In this document: in pieces, positions 15,198 to 27,200 of the stretch | How the letters are laid out: every line of letters starts with the position of its first letter | Position numbering within the stretch: the first letter of the stretch is position 1 | Source of the DNA: Acanthaster planci | Lineage: Eukaryota > Echinodermata > Asteroidea > Valvatida > Acanthasteridae | NCBI RefSeq assembly: GCF_001949145.1 | Contig: NW_019091427.1 | Coordinates: forward strand, 51,844 to 113,843 | DNA length: 62,000 nucleotides | Direction of reading: 5' to 3' | Position numbers and translations under genes: made by a program | Notes under the pieces: generated by a model | Databases searched by the model: none | The model's input: only the letters and a program-made list of their open reading frames with translations | What the model was told of the DNA's origin: nothing

Positions 15198-15286
15198 ATG
15201 GCCTCCGATGCTCAGTACACAAGAATGGTGAAGGTGTCGCCTCTTCACAAGGGACAAGATTACAGCCGCCAGAAATCGGAGCAAGA
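15198..15286 (+). CDS. KCNT: Probable first coding exon (N-terminus)
   Basis: Encodes residues 1-29 plus two bases of codon 30 ([20 protein letters not shown]...). The ATG sits in a good animal start context (CAAAATGG, A at -3, G at +4). An in-frame TGA lies at 15150-15152 with no other Met between, so this is the first start in its frame. The donor is strong (GA|GTAAGT). The phase-2 end fits exon 2 exactly (GA+G = Glu). The peptide is hydrophilic and does not resemble the vertebrate Slo2 N-terminus, which is known to vary through alternative first exons. The call rests on start context, donor and phase, not homology. A different or additional 5' exon is possible. Confidence 0.6.
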
Positions 15287-18200
15287 GTAAGTGATTTTAG
15301 TTACATGTAGCTTGGGATGAAATCTGTTTGTTAGAGGTTTGTACATGTAATGCAGCCCAAAACACAAGCTACGATATTCTTCATTTGGGCTTTCAATTTT
15401 TGTTTGCCTACAAATCCTGAAGCAGTAAAATTTCCTGTGACCAGTAAGCAGGCAAGGGGTCAGAGCGGGCTGGGGATTTTATGAGCAAAGTTGCAAATGT
15501 GTTAGAAATGCAAAATCAGAAAGATGAAAATGGATCATGAAGGAAGGCCAAAATAGATGATAATACATTTGAATATTGTGTTGCAAAAAGTGACCTGTAA
15601 CAACAAAATGAGAGTAAAGTCCCATCCCACTCTTCCTGTTTTGAGGGTTCAAAGTCATATTTAAGTAGGGGTCAATTTTGGGGTTTTGTAATATTTGGAA
15701 AGAGTAAGCCGTCTCCTATTTAATTCCAAATATTTCGCAGTGTCTTATATTTACAAATAGGTCATTTAGGAGGCATTTTGTGGTAAATTTTTCAACACTA
15801 GGGAGACATTGGTTTTTATGGAGACATTTCAGTGTCTTCCCATGGTATTTTTAAACTACCAGAAGGAGGCCAAATTTTATTGTCCAAATTTTGAGAGATG
15901 ATAGATTGGGTCAAAAATGAAAACATACAAAGTTTGGTTCAGATCAGATTAGGGAATATTGAATTATGCAACAGTAAAGTTGGAAAAATTTTGTGCACCT
16001 TCTTATGGCAATGTCTCCTTAATAACCCATTAGCGGTAATTATTGTATCTTAAAAATCATTTTCTCAGCAATTTTGATGATAGCATTATTTTAGCCTGGT
16101 CTGAAATGTTGAAACATTGTCATGGGAACAAAGACGCAAAGCTGCCAGAATAATGCCACATTGACACCTTATACTTTCACCCTAAGTGTTCCATGTACAT
16201 ACCATTGGAAAGCTGTCTTTCTGCTGAATTCAAAAATACCAATATCTCAGTTTTTGAAAATTCCGACTTTCAGCTCATTTTGTGGTAACAGGTCACAAAT
16301 ATTCACAAGTGACCTTTACCTTACTAGTGTCTTCGTAGCTCAAAGGTATCTTCAACCTAAACAAGTCAAAATAGTATTTTCCCAACGGCAAACGAACCCC
16401 TGGCTGTGTGCCTGCCTGTTATTTCCTCATTGATGTTGAGCATTACTTTCTTATTTAAGTGTCGTTCTGCACATGTGCTACTCGGCTGAGCAAAGTAAAG
16501 CATTTCTGGCTATCGATCTGCTTTCACTCGTGTAGGAATCTGGGGCCAATTTCATAGAGCTTGCTTAAGCACAAAATTTGCTTAAGCGCAAAAAAACCCT
16601 TGCTTAAAAAGCAAAGGTTATCTGCTCAATATCTATGTGATTGTCATGCTAACCAAGAGACAGGCGAATACCATTCCAAAACAATATACATCACTTGGAG
16701 TTTTGGCTGATAACCTGATTTGTCGAGCAAGGTTTTTTCATGCTTAAGCAAATTTTGCGCTTAAGCAGCGCCACGAAATTGGCCCCAGATGGCACTAAAA
16801 TTGGTCTTATGTGCTTAGGGTCAGAGCGAATGGTTCTGTCATCCATCAAAATATAACGTTTCAAATTCATGGAAGCCGAACAGATAGGAATGTTCAGTTC
16901 TGCAGACCAGAAGCAGTGGTAATTGGCCGTTTGGGACGCTCCGTTCCATTTCAGTTGCCCAGAAGATGCATGTATTTCTTTCTCATTGGTGCATCAATCA
17001 GTGTCCATGTACAGCGTATATATACATGTACATAAACGAGGTTCTGACATCAATCATACCATAGTCTGAATTGAGGAATTTGATTTTCATTAATGAGATA
17101 AAACCTGACTGATGTATGCAAAAGAAAAAAATGAAAATACCAGAGCAGTTCATATGCAGTGATTTCATTGTATTAAAAAAGCAGATTATAGTAGTATACA
17201 TGTACATGTGTAGATGTTCTACCGATATTGATCCAAGATTCAAGACTAATTTATTCAACCAATAATTAAAAGAAATACAATCAAAGGAATTTGTTGGACT
17301 CCCATAAACATTACAAATAACTCCATTAAAAATACCATACAATTAAACTAATTACCACAGAGATTAAAACAAACTTTATAATTACTATACACATACTCAT
17401 TTCATAAAATCCTATCAATATAAACCCAGACAAGTAATGGTGTAAATCTGTTTCTAAAACCAAATATTCATAATTATTTTATGATTAAAAATTCCCATTA
17501 TTAATAACCCCCTAGGGTGTATGTAAAATCATATTGAAATTGGAAGATTTGGGACCGTTAGGGTTAAAAATCCGCACGGCTGATGGCATAAAACTATTTT
17601 TGAAACGGTTGGCTTTTGCACCCATTAATGATATTAGTATTGAGTACTAATCAAATGTGGAGTGAGGTCCACTTAAACAATTCATCTCCGGTATACCTGA
17701 ACATGGGCATGAAACTGAGTTGTCCTATTTAGGAACTGGAAGTCTTGACAATTACACCAGTATCCCAATTCATGTACTGTAAATGCAGTGAATAAGAAAT
17801 TTTGTTGCAGGGGGAAACGTTTGTCCCTGGTTTCTCTTTAACTGAAGGTTTTTCTGTGAGAGAGAGGCATCGCATGCAGGCTTTGCTTTGAATTTTATGT
17901 ACACTGTACATGTGCATGTACATGTACATGTACAGTGCAATCACAAGAGTGCCCATGGTGTAACAGAACATCGACCAATGAAATTGAGCAGTTTGGCTCA
18001 TGAATTTGGTTTCATTTTCCTCTACACATACATGTGTAACAAGCCTGATTGAAAAATTTGTCATCCTGAAAGAAAAAAACAGTGAGTTTTCACTCTCAGC
18101 TCTCATCGCTGGTGTCAGATTGTGAATGTCTCTCCCTGAATGCCCAGTTAGAGGAATGCCTGAAATGGCCATCTCAACATAACTGACAGAGACAAATGCC

Positions 18201-21200
18201 CATTGTAATTTGGGGGGGAAAAAAAACTGCATGCGCTCATGAATTGTTTAAAGCAGCATGTCAAGTAACAGCTTCGTTGCTCAAAATTGAAAGTGGCACC
18301 ACTGGAAATGTACTGGGTTTTCTGTTGCAATTAATCATCGGCTCCAGTTTCATTCACCGCCATATACATGTACCTGTATACACATGCCTCCGACTGCAAC
18401 ACTGCACATACATGTACACACTGGTAGCGGGACTGTTTATCCGGCTGATCCTGTGAATTTGTCATCATTTGTACATCGCTAGACCATTTTGTTGGGGGAG
18501 TCACCACAAATTGCAGGTGTAACAAGATAGGAATAACTACCCAGTCACAAGAAATTTTCCTAAAATTGGTGTATATTAGAGAATTCCCTTTTTGCCAAGA
18601 GGGGTTCTGATGTAGTGTTCCTTGACTCTGTCAATCAGTAGAGTGATCAGGATGTTCATACCAAGTTACCAGAATATATGCTTCATACTTGATACATTCA
18701 GTACAATGTATTTCGTTGTAATCTAAGATGAGGCGTATTGTAATACTGCACTGTACATGTAAGTTTAATACTTAAAAAGTGCATTCATGCATGGTTATTT
18801 CATTTCTGCTGTCTGTCTACAGAATCATTCTAACCTACGCCATTTCTTAAAAAGTCCACCCCCTTAAAGCAGTGACTCTGAAGCCAAAATTCCTACCTTT
18901 AGTGAAAATCCTTTTTTAATCAGAAATGACCCATTTCCTTGAGCTGCTTAAATATTACTCAGCCAAGTTTAATGCTGAGCTACAATCTGTGGGGAACCTG
19001 TCCCAGGACATGCAGTGTATGACATTTTGGCTGGTAACTTACTTCTGCTAAGCAAATGTGCTCAGGAAATTTCTGTGCTTAACAGCTTGGTGAAATTGGT
19101 CCGTAGTTTGAAGCAATCCTGAAAGTCTATGTACATGTACCTTTAACATGTTTAATGCTAACCCACTGGGCCACTTACGGTACATGTAAGCAATGATGGC
19201 TGGATCCATGCAAAACGTACCGTATTCCAATTAAAGACGACTGTGTCATCCACTCTTTAGGGTTGAGTCTATGCTATGCACACAAGGATGGCTCACCACT
19301 GCCATGTGGGCTTGTAGTTTGGTTTGACATCAACTACATGTACATTTGAAATGTATGACAGTAGTTGGTCCAAGGTACATGTAACAAGGTCTTTTCCCGC
19401 GCGAGATGATGAAACGTGCACTTCAATTTTTTGAAATTTTAGCTAATTACTGCTTCGATGTACTGGTATCTTCACCAGTTGATCAAGATGGAAAGTGCTT
19501 GTTCTGGTGGACTGAAAATGAAGTCGACACAGATCAGAATCTATGTTTAAACTGAGCAAGTGTTCAGTGACACCTTTAAAAGGTTAACATGTTTCACTAA
19601 CATTTCAGTTGTGTGTAGGAGATTAAGTGAACAAATATCCTTGCCAGGCAGCATATTGGAAGCATCAAACACAACATGTACAATAACCATGGTTAATAAC
19701 AGATATATATCATCAAACAAATCGGGCCATATCCTCTTGCGCGATCACCCTCCACCGCCTCACAGCTTGCATGGCGTATTTTGGGCGTGATCCCTCGCTA
19801 CCGTACATGCCCGTGTATGTGGGGTCTAGGTGTATGGCTTTTGACTGGTTCCCCCTTGAACAAAGATACTGACAAAATGAGAAGAACCCTCAACAAAGGG
19901 CGGGGTAGCTTGGTTGGTGGAAAATCGCTACGGTGTTGTGAAGGTTGCAGGTTCAAATCCCACTCCTATTGATTTCTTTATTCAACTTACATGTACATGT
20001 AATTACATGTACATATGTATAATTTGATTGAATGCAATTGTAATTTAATTATTTAATTCCTAAAAGGAAATTAATATGATGGACTTGGTCTCTGAAATGT
20101 TGTAATTGAATTGTTTTTCAGGTGATCTTTTGAAGGTTAAACTACAGGGTAAATGGCATGTTAAAGGTGCACAGTTCATTTCAATGAATTCAAGTGCTCT
20201 TCAACAAATAACACACGTCCCTGAATCCAAAAGTTGACTACTGTGGAATTTGCTAATTTGCTTCTTTTTTTTTTTTTTGGTCCCTGTCAGTCTGGCATTG
20301 TCTTCCTGGGACACTAGCTGCTAACAGGACCTTGAAGTTGCGGTTCATTAATATTCAAACCTTGTTCATTTTGAAATCACCAACCATGCCGTGCTTGTTT
20401 GGAACCAGCTTATTAAAGTTGAATTACAGGAGGCATGAAAGATGGTACCGGTATAAATGCACAGTGAGCAGTGTGAAATGACAGATGCTTGTCGAACTAG
20501 CTTATCCACGAACGTGTGTAGGTTACTGAGAAGCAGCCATTGGATTATGATACTTGGAATTGTGACCGTACACGCATATAAACGCCTGTTACATGCAAAG
20601 TGTACAGTTGTGTCTGTGAGTGCAAATTGTTGGAATTCTACATAAGCCATCAACAACCGTGGTCGTGTACATACCGGTATGTACGAGTCCATGGATGGAT
20701 ACATGTACATGTCTCAAATACCAGGATAATGTTAGTGTGCTTTTGAACCCACTTCGAAATGAGCAGAGAGCGAGCCTCTTCTTCATTGTCTAGGTGAGTG
20801 TACGCTGATGCTGTCACAAAAAAGTTACGAGCATTCTCACAGAGTAACGTACATGTACCTTGCAGATGTTTATCATGGGACCTGCGTGTACATTGCACTG
20901 GTACATGTAGAGAGAGCTGTAAGATTGTAACATTGGTTTCAACTTCTGGACACGAAACAGATGTTTTGTCGAGTGATGTAGTCTGTATATTCTCGTAGTA
21001 CGAGGCCATCTTTATCCGCTGGAGGCTGTGAAGTCGTAACTTTCCACGGCTCAATTAGGCTATGTAAATTTTGTCTGGCTTTGTGTGAAGTTTGAACAAA
21101 ATTTCCCATATTGAAGTGTTCCAGATTTGTTGGTACTAGCACATAGTGCAGTGTATATAAATAGAGACATGGCTGATTGTACAGTAATCGAATTTGCACA

Positions 21201-24200
21201 GTAGCAAGATATTCTTTTATTCTTTTAGACTTTGACGATGATAAAACGAAACAATGCTTGGATTTTTAAAGTGAGTTAGAAGTTGTAACTGAGTTTGATG
21301 TGAGAAGCTTGAAGGCTGGGTTCATTTGAATAATTGAATTTTGACATGACCTTCCTTTTGATTGAATATTCCAGTTCTGTTATTCGGTTATACCAAACTC
21401 TACCAAAGTGGAAACAAAACATGCCAGTTTGTATGGGGATCTAGCTCACTGAATTTCAGGATAGGGCTCTGTCCCATAGTTAAAGGAGTTTAGGAGGCTA
21501 AGAGTCCAAATGATGTCAAGTCCTAATTGATGAATTTTCCCCTGAATAATTTGGCCTTATTTATTATTGACCCTTAGCCTATGCATCAGCTGCCTTCAAG
21601 TTAAACACCTTGAAATAAATTCTTTTAGAATGCAGTTTTGCAAAGCCAAGCATTGAGTTCTTCCCTTCTCTTTTTTTGTTAATTTTCATTTCCAGATATT
21701 TGATTTTGAGAATGTATATTTAGGTATTTAATGATTTATTGAAAATATTTGTATTCCATTTATTGACAGACCATACTTACAGTATGTTTTTTATAGGTTT
21801 TGCATGGTAGCCATTTTGCAGGGCAATTCTTTGTTCCATAGGGAAACCTTTGGGCACATCCTATAGTGTAATTCGACCAACAGAATTAGAAGCCATTACT
21901 GCAGTGGCACAACGCTCGTGGACAGGTGGTACGCATGCGTTTCATGCCTCTTCGACCAACAGGGTGTCGTGATTTGCCAAATACATGCGCACGCGTCAAG
22001 CTGAAGCATGTGCGAGTGCGGTACCACCGCAGTTATGGCGTCTAATTGGGTTAGTCTCTAGAACAAAAGTACTGGCCTGCAAGATGGCAGCCTCTATTGC
22101 AAGCGCTCTTTTGCATGCTCATGTGAATTCCCTGCAGAGGGAATCTGAATGCTATTCTCGCTGAAGCCTTGATGTCATCAGCATATCATATTTAATTTAT
22201 TTTCTCCAAAATAGACAGTTTCCTTGTCTTTATCCCACCCAATGATGCTGATGTGCCCATGGAATCGAAATTATGATGCCATGGGCATGGAGTATTGATT
22301 TTCTTTCTAGGAGAGTGGAATTCTCCGGGTTGAGAAGATGGGAGGCTTAGCGAAAGAGGAAATTAGGTTTTACGGATGTGGTTATTCGCATCTTATGGAG
22401 GAGACAGGCAGTCGGCGACATTCAAGTTTCAGGCTTTTTGTTCATTTCACAGCCATTTGCAGTATTGTAATAATGAGCTCATTGTGTTGGAGTAAGCCCG
22501 TGACGAACATCAAGGGTGTGTGCAAGCAAAATTGAGTGACGGAAAAGTTGATATCCAGTTAACTACAGCTGCGATTGGTTGTGGAGAATTAGGACTGTTT
22601 TCCATAGATGGTTGGAACTTTGAGAACTTAAGCTTAAAAGTTACAGAAGTGTTGTCCAACTTTTCAGCGCTGCAATGGTCGTAACAATGATTCGCCTTTA
22701 TTTCACATATGCACTGATTTTAGATATGTCACTTCTTTGTCAGAACGTCTTGGAGATGGCCAAGTTTTAGAAAAAAAAAAAGAAAAGCTTTTTTAGGGAG
22801 GTTTACACATGTGACTGTCTTTGGTGCAGGTGAGTTTGTTCGGTACACTGCATAAGGAAGATTAATTACATGCAAGATGGGAAAATATTAACTCTACATA
22901 CTAATGACTGACAAAATTCAATTAGGGGAACATGTACTGGTACCAGGGAATGTACATGTATTTACCTGTAGGCTTACATTCAACACGATGATTGTGTACC
23001 AAGAGTGGTAATAGATTTACATCGGCCATCAACCTCCGTTGGTGAGGTATTTTATTTGCTGGCATCCAGTCTTCGAACTTTTGTATAGCAACGAGGAGCT
23101 TTGCATGGGAAGAGAAATAAAATTTCTATTTCATGGGATTATGTCATGGAATGTGGCCCGTGGGTTGTGGCTTGAGACAAATATAATGTGAAATGAAAAA
23201 GAGTCAAATGAAATTATAAAATGGGGCAGAGTTTTGCTTAACAACAAAATTATGATCAGTTCAGATGTAACAGCAGATGAAGAGCCAGCTTCGAGAGCAA
23301 CATTGAAGACAATGCATTTCATGTCTTGCTGAACTACGTGAACAGTGTATGTAAAAATACGTTTTCAGTAAGCATTGTCAGGAGTTCTCGAGGTACAGGT
23401 GTACCCTCTATAATGAAATGTGCAGCCCACATTTGTGCCAGAGTAATGAAACATGGATTCGTTTTTCCATCCGACCTCTCCAAATGCTAATGCCATTGGC
23501 CTTTATAAGATGTGTGCATCCGTCTTCAGCGTCGGACACCTGGCAAGTCCCTATCCCAGGCCTTGTGACTTTTCTCACACGTGTTCAGTACCCCCTCTTT
23601 GTTTTCTGTGTCCCTATTGCAGGGTGCGAGTTGAATTCTTTGTGAATGAGCAGTCTTTCAGAGAACGCCTTCAGCTGTACTTCATCAAAAACAAGAGATC
23701 AAGTGAGTATAAAACACTTTATTTGTAAATGCACAGCTGTTTCAGCAAATCTACGTTGTTTACGGCTGTAAATTTACTGGTAAAAGGGGAACTGGAGCCC
23801 TTGTGGAAAACATCTGGGTATCCGTTTACAGCAAACCAATATCTCAAAATGTGATAAATGTGTATGGACACCAGTTGTTAATAAAGATCTGCATGTTAGT
23901 GGTTCATCAATGTACCCAGCAACATACATTGTACATGCACCCGTCCATGTGACCATCAAGACAAAAAGAACGTAAAATCACACTTCGGTTTTTCCTATCA
24001 TGACAGTGCAGTGGGTTCACAGTCAGAAAATGAAGGGGAGGTCAGTTTGGGGTTTTGTTATATTTGGAAGGAGTAACCCTTACTTTCAATTCTAAAATTT
24101 AGCAGGATCAGATATTTATAAAAGTCAATTTTGACGAAAGCTTTATTTGTGCCTGCATGGTCAGAAATGTTGAAATGATGTCGGAAACAGTTGCAGTGCC

Positions 24201-27200
24201 ACTGGAATAATGTCACATTGTCAACCAATGTTTACTTTGAGTGTTACGGTGTATATATGTACCACTGGAAAGCTCTTTTTCTTCTGTTGAATACAAAAAT
24301 ACATTTTGTTCCTTTTGTGCTCATAGGTCACATGTAGCTCTATGGTACTTGTACAGTACTTGTACGCTTTGGCAAGCATTTTGAATGCATGAATATATTT
24401 GGAGGAGGGAAAAGGCAGCTGGACACAGCCGTGCTGCAAGGAAGCAGACTGAATAATGGAAAGAGCTGGGATGCGATGAAACATTCAGGGACTCAGATTC
24501 TGTACCCCTGTTGATATGGGGCAACAATCTTTTAATCCAACTCAGAACTTCCAAGAGATTTCTTTTTTTTGTAGAAGCTTCATGTACCTGTATTGTGAGG
24601 AGCAGGTGGATAGTGTACTGTTACTTTAGACTTGTGTGAGTCTATCATTCACGTACAAAAATATTAGAAAAGACTCTACTTCTGTAAATTGCTTGCTGAC
24701 TGGAGTGGCATGGAGCAGTTGTACATGTATGAATCAATAAAAAGACAGAAGAAAAGCCTTCCCAAACTAAGTCTTAATTTCAACATGAGCAGAATCTTTA
24801 ATAAAGCACAGTATGTGTTGTTCAGTTTAATGTCTAAAGTGAACTGAATAATTGGTAAAGCATTTCTCGCATGAATCATCATTGATTTTTTTTTTACTGG
24901 AAATGTTTCTGACCAATGCTTAGCAGCTTGTTTGTTTCTGAAAAAATGTTAATTTGAGAGGTCTGAGAGAAGTTTCCTGTCTTGCGTTATTCTCCCTCAT
25001 CTCTTGAGAAATGCACTGATGCCATCATTCGCCCCCGGCTCTTCCAGCTGACATTAGTGCCTATTCAGAGACTCTCCGGAGACTACATGTAGTCTTGCTT
25101 GATGGCAGGTGATATTAAATATCTGGGTGACTCGTTACATGTGTGCACATCTGAGAATTGCACGGCTTCTGCAGAGATTGGCCCAAAGCCAACCTCGACC
25201 AGAGACGGCAAACATAACGCGCAAATGGGCCCGGATAAATCTTGCTGTACATTGGAGAGCAAAAAAAAAAAATAGCTGGGACAGTGTTGCATGCATTTGA
25301 CATCGAAGGACGCCTGCACACAGTACAGTGCAGCACGTTGGGGAACACCCCTTGTTTTGCCCCTGTTTGCATGAGGCACTTAAAGGTTAAGTTTGTAATG
25401 CTGGCACTGTGATGTTCTGGGAACAGTGGAATTACAGAGTACCAGCGATTTTTCTTTTCCCCATACGCCAGGTACTTTTCTATGCAAGTCATTTCATTGC
25501 ATGTTACTTAAGGCTGATACAAGTCAGCGACATGAGGGCAGTTTTTTAATTAACGATCAGTTTAAGGTTTATGTGGATTTTTTTTTTACCAGTATCTTTT
25601 CGTGATGGATTTTCAGAAATGTTTTATAAATTGTAAACACGTTCAGAGATGAATCATTTTAACTGTCTTTCTGCAGGATTAAGAGTACAGAAACGACAAC
25701 TAGAATACAAATTGTGCTTAATTTACTGCTACAGCAAGTTCTTGATGTTGCCAAACATTTGCCTTTTTTTGTCTTTTCTTTTCAAAGGTGTTCGCATTCG
25801 TCTCTTCAATCTCTTTATCAAGTTGGTATCATGTCTTCTGTATGTCGTTCGCATCCTGCTCGACACGTCACCAAAACAGGCAGGAAAATTCGGGTAAAAG
25901 TTCCTTATAGAGATTAATCCGAGCGGATATTACAACCGCAGTAGTGCCACATCACTCACGTGTGCTCTTAAGCTTGATGCGTGCATGTGCATGCGTTTGG
26001 CAATCACGACACGCTATTGGTTTAAATAGGCATGTAACAGGTGCCTACTACACATGCCTATCCACAAGCGTTGCGTTAAGTCATCAGTAATGGCTTCTAC
26101 ATGTGCATGTACATGTAGTTCTTGTTGCTGAGGTTGACTGTATTCCTATCTCTGAATGAGATCCACACTGATGCCTTTTTGTCCAGAGTGCTGTATCAGA
26201 AACAGCAGAACATTTACTGGCCTGTTTGTTTGACAAACTGTCAGTTGGCTCACTGACACCAGAATCTGCCTAATGGATGGAGCGAATTAGTGTTGGCATG
26301 GTTGGGACCGCTGATCGAGATCCAGATCCGAGAGAAACAAAAGTGAGGCCCTTTATTGAATTTGAAGAGCCGAGTCGGAATTCATTGGCAATTCCTTAAG
26401 GGTATGTTGCTCCTCACATGCAGGCCATACGCACGCACACGTTTAGATTGCCATTTTGAAATTGAGACCAAGATTGCATTTACCTCTCGCCACAAGACAT
26501 GTGCTTGGGCACCATTAAGGTTAATGTGGTTTTATTACGGGAATAAATATGTGCTTGGCCAGTCTGAAACGTGCAGTTAAGACTAGCTCAGGAGAATGGA
26601 TGCAACTAATGCCCGAGCCACATCAGCATTCAGTCTCTTAAACGTTAGTTTGAGACCGGCCAAGCGCATATTTATTCCCAGTCATAAATACCTTTCTTGT
26701 CAGAGAGTCAAAAGAAGTCAATATATGATGGATGTCCAACGAGTTTTTTCTAGAATTTACTTTATTCACCTGAACACACCTGTAATATTGTGTAATGCGC
26801 ACTCCATACACATGTACTTGATGATATCATAGGTCATGGATTGACCTCCACTCAGTTGTTGAATACATTTAATAGTCAGTCGTGAACAGCGTGTGTGGCT
26901 CCGTTCATTTCCAACGTTAAATACTTAGACACCCGTCCATTTTATGATATATTCCCTGTGCAAGTTGTCCAAAAGATTCTCCTTATATGGACTTGGTGCG
27001 CACGAGCCAAGCCCCGTGCACAAAGACTCTTGACCAATCAGAATTGATTAAACTGTCTCGTATCCAGATGCCAGTGTGTGATTTAATGCAGCGGGCATTA
27101 TCACTTCCCATTGGGCATTATCAAATGTTAATACGCTGTCCAGTTGCACGGTGTTGAAAAGGGAGAATGTCTGTGGTATTCATGAATGTTATTTCAAAAT

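Larger units (their letters stand above)
15287..23622 (+). other. KCNT: Intron 1 (8.3 kb)
   Basis: Large first intron. It holds a diverged repeat (15667-16350) with a relative at 24035, two copies of the GGGGCCAATTTCAT foldback family (16539, 19032), a tRNA-like piece (19897), TACATGTA palindromes and a nested MITE (21803-22092). The 167-codon minus-strand ORF at 17729-18232 has no recognisable features. I could not find an exon equivalent to vertebrate PPRYRFRDLLLGD. Confidence 0.7.

Noticed and set aside
17729-18232. 167-codon minus-strand ORF, the longest on that strand
   Set aside because: No recognisable domain, low-complexity stretches such as [10 protein letters not shown] from the TACATGTA array, and no splice or homology support.
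19897-19970. Functional tRNA gene
   Set aside because: A and B boxes only; no pairing acceptor or anticodon stem.
20650-21054. 134-codon minus-strand ORF
   Set aside because: No homology I recognise and overlaps several other unrelated short ORFs; likely chance.
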